From Catonia carolina (taxonomy: Eukaryota; Arthropoda; Insecta; Hemiptera; Achilidae), in contig JAQMRL010000008.1 in NCBI GenBank assembly GCA_035578175.1, forward strand, positions 59,762,541 through 59,826,540: a DNA stretch of 64,000 bases, written 5' to 3'. A model generated the notes under the pieces. The model saw only the letters and a list, made by a program, of their open reading frames with translations. It ran no database searches and was not told where the DNA came from. This document shows positions 21,690-32,814 of this stretch, one piece after another. Position 1 is the first letter of the stretch; every line of letters begins with the position of its first letter. Made by a program: the position numbers and the translations under genes.

Positions 21690-22582
21690 GCTATTAAATA
21701 ACGAGACTTACGTTGTAAAAAATTTAATTTTAATATTTTACATAATCACTTATTGTCACCTTCAATATACACTCCTTCTCTATCCCTACAGCGCTTCATG
21801 CGAATTTTCCATTGTTAGAATCAGTGCTGGAAGTCATATTCTGTCAGCTCCTTCAGGACACGTGCCCGTCAAAAATGTTTGAAATGAAGCTCGCAAAAAT
21901 GTTTGTGCTGACACTTTGTACGCGATTGAAAATGACCCAGATTTTTTGTAAACGATGATAACATGTGATGAAACATGGTTTTTTAGTTATGATTCGGAAA
22001 CGAAGCACTGGAAGAGCCGAACTGCACCGAGAGCAAGTCAAAATTGAAAGCAATGATGATTGTTTTTTTTATAACCATGGGATTGTGTACCTTCACTGGG
22101 TTCCTGAAACTCAAACAATTAATCAATATAAGTCCCTTGAGGTACTTTCTAAACTACGTCAAAGAGTAAGGAAAAAGCGCCCCGAAATGTGGAGGTACTA
22201 ATCATGGGTTCTCCACCAAGACAATGCGCTAGCTCATTCTGCGTTATCTGTTAAGAAGTTCCTAGCAAAGTACATTATCTCAGTGGTAGAACATCCACCT
22301 TATTCACCAGATCTTGCACTGTGTGACTTCTATCTGTTCTCTTAGGTGAAATCTGCATTAAAAGGGACAAGATTTGAGTCTGTGGAAGCAGTAAAAGAGA
22401 AAACGGCACGTGTCCTGAAGGAGCTGACAGAAGATGACTTCCAGCACTGTTTCCAACAATGGAAAATTCGCATGGAGCGTTGTAGAAATAGAGAAGGAGT
22501 GTGTATTGAAGGTGACAATTAGTGATTATAAATAAAATAAAAACTAAGTTTTTTTACAACGTCAGTCTCGTTATTTAATAGT
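21690..22582 (+). mobile_element. Fold-back mariner element (DD34D)
   Basis: The ends are inverted copies over 178 bp (21690-21867 against 22405-22582), far longer than a normal mariner terminal repeat of about 30 bp. The outermost bases CTATTAAATAACGAGAC are the terminal repeat proper. The right arm is the native 3' end of the transposase gene plus the terminal repeat. The left arm is that same segment inverted, replacing the missing 5' half of the gene. No clean TA flank is visible on the left. Confidence 0.8.
21878..22522 (+). pseudogene. Mariner transposase, catalytic-domain relic (DD34D)
   Basis: The sequence begins mid-protein (DTLYAIENDPDFL). It shows the first catalytic Asp in TCDETWFFSYDSETKHW (about 21961-22010), the second in LHQDNALAHS (about 22210-22240) and the third in YSPDLALCDFYLF (about 22300-22345). 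Exactly 34 residues separate the second and third Asp, the signature of true mariners. It ends CIEGDN-stop at 22520-22522. Stops after 'DFL' and 'FYLFS', plus at least one frameshift around 22035, make it dead. The N-terminal DNA-binding half is absent. Confidence 0.85.
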
Positions 22583-22584
22583 CT

Positions 22585-23298
22585 TACCTCGTATTCTTTT
22601 CAGTTTATTCTAATATGCTTTCTGATTTCTTCGTACCACTTTTATGAAGCATATCCGACCCTTGATGCCTGTGGTTTAGTAACTAAAAAATTTGTTTTGT
22701 CGACCGGTATCATTCCATTCTTTTAAAGTGTAAAATTTGGAGTTCTTTTGTAACCGTTCATTTTCCTTTTAGTACAGTTCTTTTCGATCTCGTAACTTAT
22801 ATTGTTCATCTACTATCTTCGGACCTTTCTATTAAAAAAGGCATTTATATGTACCTAACCGTATAAAAAAAAATTTTAGATTATATAAAGCTTTTCTTAT
22901 TACCGATCTGAGTTATAATTTTATGTCATCTCCATTTAACTAGACACTGTGATTTAATTATGGAAGTTACTTATGAGTATTGGTAAACTATACAAAAAAA
23001 AGAATGGCTTTTGTGTTTCTGATAGTAATTCATATAGGTATTTGTGTTCGACAAATGTATGTGATTGACAGATCGTTTTCTAACAGGAATGAGCTTTCAT
23101 GTTTGTATATGTGTTAGTGAATCCATTCACTCTAGATTGTTCATTCATTGAATGGTTTCATCTGCGTACTATAATTTATTTTAATAGAATATGAATCATC
23201 TGACTGTAACAAACAAGTGGTTAAGCCTACTTCAATTTGCTGTACATAGTGTTATAAGGTGTTACAGAAATTTGTACTGCCATCTTAAATGAAATACA
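22585..23298. other. Unannotated AT-rich stretch
   Basis: Nothing recognisable. Confidence 0.45.
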
Positions 23299-23300
23299 TT

Positions 23301-23672
23301 AGAGCGGACGCCAAATATAACCTTGCCGGTATAGCTACGCGCATAATTCGAATTCAGTCGGTAGATTTCGTGTCTTAGTACCGAACTGCCTATTAAATCA
23401 CATGTGCTAAACTATGTAAATTATCATCTATTAACGACGTTAAAAACATTCAATTGTAAACATTGTAGACAAGAATTTAAAGCCTACCAAATACAACATA
23501 TTACAGACTTATGTTTTCAGGTTAATTGATATATAACTTTGCGAGAACGCCTGGTCACAGCTAGTACAGCACTGATCCCCACCGCTCGTTGAGGCAACCA
23601 AGAAGCACGCCATTACCAAAATAAACCCTCTGCGCACATCAGGAAACTGGCGAGCTTATTTGGTGTCCGCTG
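23301..23672. mobile_element. Candidate MITE with AGCGGACRCCAAATA ends
   Basis: The left end 'gagcggacgccaaatataac' (23302-23321) and the complement of the right end 'cagcggacaccaaataagct' (23653-23672) agree at 16 of the first 20 positions. They enclose about 370 bp without a frame. The target duplication is unclear, so the superfamily is not assigned. Confidence 0.5.
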
Positions 23673-23674
23673 TA

Positions 23675-24710
23675 CGTGCATTTTGCAAAACAACAAATGA
23701 AAAAGTTTTTTTATGTTTCCAGCTATTTATTGAGCGTATTATTTTAATCAAAGTCCTATCCCAAAATGAATGGCTAATGTTCAATTTTAACGTAGAGATA
23801 GGTCACATGGTACATAGTTTAAGATTACTGTTGAAAAAATTTCTGTTAGTATTTCTTATATTAACTGCATCCAGTTAAATATTTAATATATAAATCAATC
23901 CTTACTCCATTTTGAACTAATGGAATTATTGACATCAGCAAGCCATTCAAACATTGAAAGCCGGTTAAATCTTTTAGAAATTTCTTAATTTCTTCCTGCA
24001 TTAGTAGTAGGTTTTCGAACGAAGGATTAGTATTTGTGATTAGTAACATTGTAATTAGTTTCTAATCCTCTGCTTATACGCTTTTTATACATTATTACTT
24101 CAAAAATATACAATACAAGAACTGTAAGCAATTTGAAGATTAGCTTTTGTTAAGGTTTTTACCAAAATTTAGCAAAATGTGTATTTAGCATACGCTTAAT
24201 TTTTAAAGTATAATTCAGTTAGTAGGCCTTTAATACTATATAATAAGAAAGTGTGTGAACATTTCCTAAATATCTTTACACAAGTTTAATTAAGAAACAA
24301 TGTTCCTCAAGTTTAATTGTTCGCGAATTTAATCTGAATATATTACGTAAGCCATTTGTTTTTAATTTTTTTTAAATTTAAGAAATTAACGAGTAAATAC
24401 ATTTTTTGGCTGACCTACATAATCATACTTGGATAGATTTATAGGGATTATTAATTTGGTTGACCTTTTATACATAGTTTACAATTTTTAAATTCAACTA
24501 AATTAATTCAAAATTATCGCCGATGGTAGGTATGCACAATAACGGAAACAGAATAGTTAATTTTCTAATATTTTAATTCTCTTTAAAGATTTTTTGGGAA
24601 AATTTGAATTTTATATCTAAAATTTTATTTTGAAATTTACTGTGTGACTAATTATGATTAATAAACTAATTGTGATATCTGATAAGTGTTTATCTTCAAT
24701 TTTTATTACG
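23675..24710. other. Unannotated AT-rich stretch
   Basis: A 72-codon plus frame at 23660-23878 and a 62-codon minus frame at 23861-24049 show no domains. Nothing else seen. Confidence 0.45.
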
Positions 24711-24711
24711 G

Positions 24712-25205
24712 TACTGTACTATGAGCTGCAAAGTTTCCGTAATTATTAGATATTAGATTTAACGGTGGTGGGGAATTCTACTTTTAGGAGAAGAGGTACA
24801 TCACCGTTAGAACTACGAGTGACTCTCTCGGTTGGTCTGATTGTAAAGTCTTCGCCGCGATTCAGCTGTTTAATAGCTGATTTTCGGAAACTTGGACTTC
24901 CTGGTTCAAATTCTTTTAAAGGTACTTTTATACGGATTTGAATAAAAGACAGTGGTTACTGGTATGCGTTGATGGTTGGGGTTCAATAAATCATACTCTC
25001 TCAGTAATGGTCGGCCTGGATCTGTACAAGACTACACCTCATTTGCCCGTCATACACATCATCTTCATCTCATTGGGTCATGGGGTAGCTTATTCTTCTG
25101 AATTGAATAGATTCCAACGTACAAACATTACGGATTAAAAAGAAGTACGAGTATTGTCCGTTATTCAGGCCAAGAGATCTCTGCTCAATTTCGCGGCAAA
25201 TTTTC
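24712..25205 (+). repeat. Repeat F, copy interrupted by a family A SINE
   Basis: 24712-24821 and 25146-25205 together match 52975-53130: 'cggtact', 'gagctgca', 'ttccgtaa', 'gagaagagg', 'gaactacg', then 'gtccgttattcaggccaagag' resumes. The interruption is the SINE. The copy at 52975 is the empty site. Confidence 0.7.
24822..25145 (+). mobile_element. Family A SINE with target duplication
   Basis: Worn tRNA-like head (A box 'tggtctgattgtaaag', B box 'ggttcaaattc' at 24902-24912), then the family body including 'ggttggggttcaataaa' and 'tctcattgggtcatgggg', ending 'cggattaaaaaga'. It is flanked by TACGAGTG (24814-24821) and TACGAGTA (25146-25153), a 7-8 bp target duplication. Confidence 0.8.
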
Positions 25206-25209
25206 GCTC

Positions 25210-25540
25210 AATTTTCGGTTAGATGTAGTCTAGTTCAGAAGTTACTTCTAGCTAGGTCACATGCTGGTCAGTTTGTATGGTCATCTAGTCGTTCGCGAAA
25301 TTTACTGTAAAAGGACGCGGTTAGTTCATTTACTGTTGGACATTTGAAGTCGTCGTTTTGTAGCTTACATAAGAGGACGGATACGAAGCAAATCTTAAGA
25401 CTGAAAGATCCCGAATCTGATTTTATTTTGGTAAAAAATTTGGTCGAATAATTTGGTTTTCGTATGTTCCTTTTTTCTCAGGAATACGGTTAATTTAACA
25501 GTTTAGATATAACTTGCATACGGAGGAATCCTTTTTTGTA
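25210..25540. other. Unannotated stretch
   Basis: Follows repeat F and may be more of the same element. There is no motif to support this. Confidence 0.35.
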
Positions 25541-25546
25541 TCATTG

Positions 25547-25640
25547 TGTCTCTCGACTAGTTTGATGCAGCTTTTCAAGCTGTTTTATCTTGCACAAGTC
25601 GTTTTATCATACCTGTAACACCCGACATCTTTTCATATTT
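25547..25640 (+). repeat. Repeat G, copy 1
   Basis: 'gtttgatgcagcttttcaagctgttttatcttgcacaagtcgtttt' region. 48105-48175 is a second copy ('tttggtgcagtt...caagctgttctatcttgcacaaatcg'). Related 'ctggtttgatgcagc' segments are, from memory, frequent in insect retroelement 3' regions. Not classified further. Confidence 0.5.
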
Positions 25641-25710
25641 TGACGTTCTCGAAGCTCTTGAAACCTGCATATAATAAGGAATCCTAACCAGAAATATACA
25701 TGAGGGAGTT

Positions 25711-25723
25711 CCCCCCCCCCCCC
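25711..25723. repeat. Poly-C tract (13 C)
   Basis: Thirteen consecutive C residues in otherwise AT-rich DNA. Length polymorphism is likely. Confidence 0.9.
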
Positions 25724-25767
25724 AATAAATCTAGTCAATCAGAAAAAGCTGTAGGTAAAAAGCTGAA

Positions 25768-26093
25768 GACCCACCGGGTTGGTCTAAAGGTAAAGTCGTC
25801 GCCAAAATCAGGTGTTTAACAGCTGATTTTCGGAGACGAAGGTTCCTGGTTCAAATCCTAGTAAAGGTAGTTATTTTTATACGGATTTGAATGCTGGACA
25901 GTGATTACCGGTGTACTTTGATGGTTGGGGTTCAATTAACTATACTCTCTCAGGAATGATCGGCCTAAGTCTGTACGAGACTACGCCTCATTTGCACGTC
26001 ATACATGTCTTCCTCATCTCATTGGGTCATGTGGTTGCTTATTGTTCTGAATTAAACAGATTGCAATGTACACACATTAGGGATTAAAAAAAA
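25768..26093 (+). mobile_element. Family A SINE, full length
   Basis: Head 'cccaccgggttggtctaaag' with B box GGTTCAAATCC (25847-25857), body with 'ggttggggttcaattaac' and 'tctcattgggtcatgtgg', ending 'gggattaaaaaaaa'. It is one of the best-preserved copies and lies only 620 bp from the previous family A copy. Confidence 0.85.
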
Positions 26094-26094
26094 A

Positions 26095-27105
26095 GCGGAA
26101 AGTACGGTAGTTGCTTTCAGCTTTTTACTTGGCAGACTTAATGCTTCAAGCCACCGTTTGCCAGAGTGGGATGGGCAACTCTTTTCAGTTCCGTTCACCA
26201 TGAGACGGTCATCATGCTGGTGAGCGGTCATACGGCTGCTAAAAGACCATACAACGTGAATGTACGGATATGACACTACCCTTCTTTCCCGGGCGGTTCC
26301 CTAAAGCCTTTTTTAAAAGGAATTAAGGGGTCTTCTTCCAGTTAATGACAGAAGCCCTTTACGGCCCGGAGGAATACTATTCCATACCGCTGGAAGGTAA
26401 TTTGGGATTTTGCCTCATTTGGACAATTTCAAATTTCTGGTACACCCTGTGTAAGTTGATATATTGAGTCTTGGTCTGTTGATAATAGAAATGATGATCA
26501 TGCAATATGTAGTCGAGACAGGAAATCATAGTTATACAGTAATAGGAAACGAATAAGACGAGTCTGTTATAACAATTACAATGTTATACAGTAGTCTATA
26601 ATAGTGATGTTTGAAAGAGAGCGCGAATTGGCGAATAAGTGAACAAAACGGATGTGGCCGAGGGTGCAATTGTCAAAGAGAATAATTGTGTTGTGACTTC
26701 AATGGATTGCCTTCTGAATCGTCATCATCGTTCATGTTGCCGATGTCATCGTGTGAATGGTATTATCCCCAGGAGGATATGACGTATTTAACTTTCCTCT
26801 CTTCTATTTCTCTTTCTCTCTCACACTCATTCGTCAATCTTTTTTCCCTTCCTTTTTTGCTTCTACTGTACAACTACAATATTGTACTATAGTGCATCCG
26901 ATATTTTCTCTTCTTCAAACGAAACATTTGTTTTCTGTCGTCATTCACTGTTTTTCTCTCCCCTACTACCTACCATTAATTACCTTCAAAAACCTAATGT
27001 TAGTATAGATACATGTGTTTAATATCCAGAAATATATATCTTATGCTTTCCGGATTCACTGTATCACGTGTAGCTAATGTACAATACCTAATTATTAATA
27101 TTGCG
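26095..27105. other. Unannotated stretch
   Basis: 26395-26455 ends 'tttctggtacaccctgtg', which resembles a DNA-transposon terminus. No inverted partner was found. Frames at 26686-27008 are low-complexity Ser/Phe/Leu and not supported. Confidence 0.4.
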
Positions 27106-27156
27106 TATTGTCACCAGATGGCGACATTAAGTGGTGAAAAAACCTTTACTCTTTGG

Positions 27157-27690
27157 TGGCCCTGAAAAGGGCCGTTTAAACGGTGGTCGTCTTGGCGAAG
27201 CGTCGGTCGTAGTCGTGGCGGTCGGGGAGCTGGGCGACATGGCGTGTTGTCGGTCAGCGGAGACGTCATCTTTTTCCTTCGTAGTAGTGCGTCAATGACT
27301 GCTTCGTCGGATCCGGTGGGCGTAAGGGTCGGTCGAGAGACCGCTGTGGGCATTGTTCGCGGCAGCGGGCGATGACGGTCCCAGTCGACGGCTTACGGTG
27401 TCGGGTCGGCGCGCGGAAGCTTCATCTCTCTTTCGGGGTCGTCGATGAGTCTTCGTTGGAGTACGGTAGCCGTGTGCCGATGGAGGACGTCTTGTCTGCT
27501 GTCTGGAATCGGAATTGAATTTCCTCGGGCTCAGTATAGCGCTGTGGTAAGGGCGGTTTTGGTCTTGATCTTGGGGACAAAGGCCACTGTCGGTACGCCG
27601 CCACAGACCTACCGCCCCTTTCAGAACTATTGGCGGTTCCCTTTGTCGCTACGTCGGAAGTTTTGTAGCCGGCAGCACAGTACCTAATCA
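27157..27690 (-). pseudogene. GC-rich relic ending in a histone-type 3' end, possibly H3
   Basis: This 530-bp island is far richer in G+C and CpG than the rest of the window. On the minus strand it finishes in a textbook histone mRNA stem-loop (separate entry). Upstream, pieces of nucleotide sequence such as 'ggctaccgtactccaacgaa' (about 27455-27474) and the residues EIQFRFQTADK...RLPYSN line up loosely with the H3 core 'EIRRYQKS...RKLPFQR'. The agreement is weak, the frame is broken and no full histone frame exists. A diverged replication-dependent histone pseudogene is the best reading. A chance GC-rich island with a real but unrelated stem-loop remains possible. Confidence 0.35.
27158..27173 (-). 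promoter_or_regulatory. Histone-type 3' stem-loop
   Basis: On the minus strand: GGCCCT, loop TTTC, AGGGCC, followed by ACCAAAGAG. The 6-bp stem, 4-base pyrimidine-rich loop and 3' ACCA flank match the conserved 3' processing element of animal replication-dependent histone mRNAs, bound by SLBP. A purine-rich run (AAAGAGTAAAGG) just downstream fits the U7 snRNA pairing element. A TAA lies only 2-5 bases upstream, closer than in normal histone genes. Confidence 0.7.
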
Positions 27691-27694
27691 AACG

Positions 27695-27960
27695 GGACGA
27701 TGTTGACTGTATGTTATTTAATTTTGCAACTGTGCTATCACAACTAGCAAAATGCATCACAACATGCATGGCAAAGTTATCGTAAGATAACAAAACCAAG
27801 TTCATGGCTCATGCTAGGGCGCAACCCAATGACAATGTCCTAGAAAATCTATGAAAATTTTGTTTACCGTAAGTTATGAATTTAAATTTCAATTCAAGTA
27901 CGAATTTTAAATTTTCAATAAAGAATGCTAATTGTAGTTGTTAGACCTCTTTTTATAGGA
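27695..27960. other. Unannotated stretch upstream of the GC-rich relic
   Basis: If 27157-27690 were a minus-strand gene, its promoter would lie here. No convincing TATA box was seen at a useful distance. Confidence 0.35.
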
Positions 27961-27964
27961 TTAC

Positions 27965-28120
27965 GGATTTACGTCCGACTGTTTTGCATAGTACTACTAA
28001 TGCAGACAATGAAGGGTGATCGATGAAAAATTATTAGAATGAGATATGAGAAAATGGTAGATCTGACGGGGAATCGAACCCATGACCCTGCCGTAGAATC
28101 TGACCACCGCCCGGTCGTTA
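27965..28120 (-). mobile_element. Family B SINE, tRNA-derived
   Basis: Minus strand: head with an exact B box GGGTTCGATTCCC (28072-28084), then a body and the 3' end 'caaaacagtcggacgtaaat' (27973-27992). The head differs from those at 6250 and 19503, so it came from a different tRNA or a strongly diverged subfamily. Confidence 0.8.
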
Positions 28121-28124
28121 ATGA

Positions 28125-29580
28125 TCTTTCGAATCTTTCTACTTAATTTATTTCACACAGATCTTAAAATTCTATGTATTAGTGAACCATTCCACCAAGC
28201 ATTACCACCAATTTAATTCAAAATTACAAAATAGTAAAAACTCACTTGTTACTGTTTACACTTGTTTTTACTGTTTTCACTGTTCTAAACTGTCGAAATC
28301 TACATGGTTACCTAAATCGCCGGGTCTGCAGAAAGTGGAGCCGGTATTTATGATAGATTTAATCTGGTTTTTTTTTAGTAAACACAAATAATTGAACGAA
28401 TATTCAATTATAATTTTTAAATATTGTCAGTACATATATAATTTTTTGTTCATTTAACATCCTGTCTCGTTACGTTAAAAGACGAGGACGTTGTGGAGAA
28501 TGATATTTTTCTGAAACATTTTTGAAGTAATATAAATACATAGAATATATAATACATAATACATACTATAATAAATAATACGTAATATATAATACATAGA
28601 ATGTTAATGTAAAATAAATTGTAAATACATTTCACTGGTTGTGAAGAACGGCATACTTGTAAATTGAATAGATAACGTGAAAAAACTTTTTATTATAAAT
28701 GTAGTTTTAATTTATCAAGCGTATCTACTATTGGATTATTTTGATTCCGAAGTTTCTTTATGATCCTACAGCACTATTTTTAGAAGTGAATCATTGACGT
28801 AGTAAATTATTTTGATGTCGGAATTTTGAAATTGTCGAGGATCGTGTTATTGTTTAGCTACATAAAAAAGAAGCGCCAGAAGCAAGTCTTAAGAATTTAG
28901 ACTGCAAGCCTGGATCGACTTTAAGTTACTCTCTTCCGCTACTCCAAAGAAGCTGGACACTATAAGATCAGATTAGTCATAAGAGGGTTAAAAGATTTAA
29001 AAAAACTCTTATTATATTATTTCAAAAAATAATATTGTTATCAAATTTTTTTGAAAAATTTGAAATATGGCATACCGTAAGTAAACATTTTTATATACCA
29101 GTGTTTTACAGTATTGCAATAAAAACATAAGGGAATTAAAAATACATTATTCTTGAAAACATGACTTTATTAATATTTCATTTGACTTACAAAGTAATAA
29201 AAAATCTGATAAATAAAACACTAATGATGACATATAAATTAAAATGTTGATTACTATGAAGTAACGTTTTATGTACTTTTTACTGAATTATAAATACATT
29301 TTAAAATCATATCTATATTAGAACGAGGTAGACGTTTGGTAAAATACTGTTAACTGTACGATATTAAGCGACAATGATTGCAAAATTCCTTATCTCCTGC
29401 AGTATATATATTTATCATCTGACTCATGGAAGATATCTTTGGATTGATTTAAATCTTTGTTTTTAATATATAAGATTATTTCACCAAATTTTTAATTACA
29501 TTTTTCTGAAAGTTAAACTACTACTAAACTTTTCTTTAAATGTAAGTATGAAAATGTATTTTTATTCAGTGGTTAATCGA
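28125..29580. other. Unannotated AT-rich stretch with low-complexity tract
   Basis: 28530-28605 is a TA/CATA-type low-complexity run (ATAATACATA-like units). No gene or element recognised. Confidence 0.5.
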
Positions 29581-29584
29581 AACT

Positions 29585-29911
29585 TACCGGGTTGGTCTAG
29601 AGGTAAAGTTGTCCCCGCGAGTCAGCTGTTTAACAGCTGATTTTTAGAGACAAAGATTCGTAGTTCAAATCCCAGTAAAAATCCCAATAAAGGACTTTTA
29701 TACGGATTAGAATACTAGACAGTGCTTACCGGTTTACTTTGATGGTTGGGGTTCAATTAACCATACTCTTTCAGGAATGTTCGGCCTGGGTATGTACAAG
29801 GCTACACCTTATTTACACGTCATACACATCATCCTCATCTCATTGGGTCATGGGGTTGCTTATTGTTCTTAATCGAACAGATTGCAACGTACACGCTTAC
29901 GGATTAAAAAA
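29585..29911 (+). mobile_element. Family A SINE, full length
   Basis: Head 'taccgggttggtctagaggt' and B box-like 'agttcaaatccc' (29662-29673). A short local duplication ('aatcccagtaaaaatcccaa') follows the head. It ends 'cttacggattaaaaaa'. Confidence 0.85.
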
Positions 29912-29914
29912 GTG

Positions 29915-30825
29915 GTTAATTGAGCAGAGGAACTTTCAAAACATAAGATTTTGTTTCCTCGTATGGAATGATGACGAATAAAAATACATTATGAGGAATC
30001 TCCTCATTGAAAAACTCAAATTTTTTATTAGGACGATTGCAAAAAGAAATCTGAAGATTCATTTGTAATCGACAAAATTAAATATGGTAAAAGTCCCAAC
30101 TTGTCCTTCCACAATTTTGGACAGAAGTAGTATTTTCTAGTTTCTTACATTTCTTTCAGTTTCTAAACGTAACACTATTCAACTGTTTATTTTTGTTTTG
30201 TTTTATGTTCAAAAGAGCTGGACGTAAAACAAAAATAACCAGATGAGTGGCTACGTTTACAAATATGAGAGAAATGTAATAAACTGGACATCGTTAATTT
30301 GTTCTACAAAGGCAACCGAACAAATTGGGACATTCAGTTTACAATATATATCAGTGGTTTAACGAAGGAGTTGTTTGATTAAATTATTTGAATAACACTA
30401 TTGAAAAATTCAGTTTTTAAGTTAAAACTTTAAAGTGAAGAGATTCCTCAAAATGTCTAGCATTATGTTAATAAGAAAATACTAATGTTTTTGTTTGTTT
30501 CAGGCCATTTTAACCTAGTCAACTAACGTTAAACAATTTGGAGGATTTTTTTTATACCCCATATTTTCAGCTTTCTATCTTACTAGTTTTCTTTTTTTTT
30601 CTTCCATTTACTATGTGGTTTTGCTTCTCGTGGAAATCCTTAAAGTCTGTAATATTTTGATCGTTTTGTACTGTACTTAGGTCAGACGGAAAGTCTTTGG
30701 ATTAATTTTGATCATCCATTCATATTCTAAAGTTTTTGCTTTCTATTTGGGGAAATTAGACAATTAAAAAAAAACAAAAAGTCCAAAATACTTTTCGTGT
30801 AGAGAATAAAAATTATCTTTCAGTT
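29915..30825. other. Unannotated AT-rich stretch
   Basis: No recognisable feature. Confidence 0.45.
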
Positions 30826-30827
30826 AG

Positions 30828-30890
30828 AGGTGATTTAAAAAAATCGTAGAAGCCGATTTTAGGAAATCGAAATACAGCAAGAGAAAGTAA
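30828..30890 (-). mobile_element. Family D remnant, internally deleted
   Basis: Minus strand: the outer 'actttctcttgc' end (30878-30890) is joined directly to the 'aatcggcttctacga' segment (30842-30860) that lies about 300 bp inside intact copies. The 5' end of the element survives only as this 60-bp scar. Confidence 0.6.
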
Positions 30891-30894
30891 AATT

Positions 30895-31530
30895 ATGATC
30901 AGATTTGAGATAATACACTGTAATGAATTGGAAGATTGTAAGGGATACGATGCCTGCCCTTCCTTCTTCGTTCTCTTGAGTTCCATTTTGTAAACTCATG
31001 AATCCATCAGGTATTCGCTCTTCTGACATGTCCCATTGCAATCGCTTTTCTGTTAGGTGTTTGAATATATTCTTTTGCATTTTCATCCTAATTCTAATAT
31101 ATCCTCTAAAATTCTATTATCTTCTCCTTTCACTAAATATTACAATATTCATTTAACCAAGAAACTCTTCTGATTAACCATTCATGATATATGTACAAGT
31201 GTTTTTTTGAATTTCTTCTTCTACATTCTGGTTCCACGGCCTTTTCTTCTTCATCCTACCATCAAAAATATTAACAATTAAATGATTGTGTTCATAATGT
31301 ATACAATACATTTCGCTTTCTTTTGGTCAAGCTCGCAATGAATTTTCCTTTACATCCCATTTCCAGTTGCCCTATATTGTATGATTCGTATTTTTTTTGT
31401 CAAGATCTTCTAGTTCACCTCCATCGCTTCTAAATTTGTTTTGTCTTGTTTTATCCATCCACACCCATGTTTCAATTCCATGTAATAAAATACTTCAGAC
31501 GAACGTTTCAACATAACATCTATGAAACTT
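30895..31530 (-). pseudogene. LINE reverse transcriptase C-terminal relic (tail family L3)
   Basis: Minus-strand pieces in order: LLHGIETWVWMDKTRQN (about 31490-31440), then a worn stretch with RMKKKRPWNQNVEEE (about 31255-31210), then LTEKRLQWDMSEERIPDGFMSLQNG (about 31050-30975). They parallel the 'YG.ETW', 'R.LRW.GHV.RM.EERIPK' and 'G...RGRPR.RW' blocks of insect non-LTR tails. The 'GHV.R' stretch is deleted inside the EKRLQW-MSEERI block. Many stops are present. Confidence 0.55.
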
Positions 31531-31534
31531 ACAT

Positions 31535-32810
31535 GACATAATTAAAATACTATTGCATGTTAATGAGTGACATATTTACAAATTTGATGACCCATAATTG
31601 GTTTGAGTTGTTGATTGTGGACGGGTATATTATGCAGCGATTAACACAACGACAAACAAATGTATCAACAAGTGTACTCTTTAACTTTTTGTTAAATTTG
31701 TTAACTTTTAGTGACTACTCTTGTTATCATTCTTTGATTTTAATGAAGTCTTGAAACGATCATTTATTCTCCCTTTATCTCTTCTACGTTTTGTTTTATT
31801 TTAGTCTTCGTTGATTGGAAACTAAAATACACATTTTATTAAAAGTTCAATAACTTTTGTTACTAAAACGACATTAAAGTAAAAGGATTGCTTTTGTGTT
31901 TTATTTGTACCAAGATAAATTGGATTCTTCTTTTCTATTTAAAAAAAGCAATTTATTTTAATTGCTTGATTAAAATTAGATTTATTTATTTTTTCATTAA
32001 ATGAAAGCTACTTTGTATATGACAAATCGAAACCGATTTAGTTGTGAATTTTAGTACTTCAGAACTACGTTTATTATGTTTCAATGTAAAAATAAGATAT
32101 TTTCTTGTAGAATTATTAAAAAAAAATCTATTAAAATATATTGGCTAGATTTATATTTCATTATTTATTACGTTGTAAAATTGTTTGGTCACTGTAATGG
32201 TCTACAGTGAAAGGTCAGAAGTGAGATATATTTAGTTTTCCTTTTGACTTTTCATAGAAGTACAAGTATTTGTATACAAAATTGCTTTTGTATTAAACTT
32301 TTTTAAATTTGTATTTCTGTTATTCAGGTGTTACTCGTTTGTGTTTTTCTAAATGTCTATTTTACGAATAGTCGTTTGTATAATTTTATTAAAACTTTTA
32401 CATAAGGAGGTCTGTTACCTGTTATTTCCAAAAGAAAATGAGTTCTTTTGTTTTTTTATGTAAATATTCTGCACTTCATTCTGCGTAAATTGGTGCATTA
32501 AACAATGCTAAACCATGTTTGTAAAAAAATACAGCTTGTAGCGAAATAAAAGAAAATAATGAAGGATTAATGGGTATAAATAATACAAATAAATGTAAAA
32601 CAATATTGTAATGTTTTGAAAATGTGAATGGAAATCTTCTTATATCACGGCGAGTTTGTGATGTTTCGACGTGTTTTTGACTGAATCGTTTAAATTATTT
32701 CAAGTATTGAGAATAACATTCTCAATTTTTGGATTCTTCTTTCATTAAACTTTAATTATTATGAATTGTCGATCATCTATGAATCAATACCGGTTGTAAA
32801 AATTAATTTT
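31535..32810. other. Unannotated AT-rich stretch
   Basis: No recognisable feature. The 65-codon frame at 31557-31754 is unsupported. Confidence 0.45.
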
Positions 32811-32814
32811 CCCG

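Noticed and set aside
27422..27805. 127-codon minus-strand frame over the GC-rich island
   Set aside because: Its translation contains a run loosely like the H3 core but otherwise no coherent domain. A GC-rich island gives long frames by chance. I report the region as a relic, not as a coding gene.
28530..28605. Regulatory or origin-like AT tract
   Set aside because: Simple TA/CATA low-complexity sequence with no associated gene.
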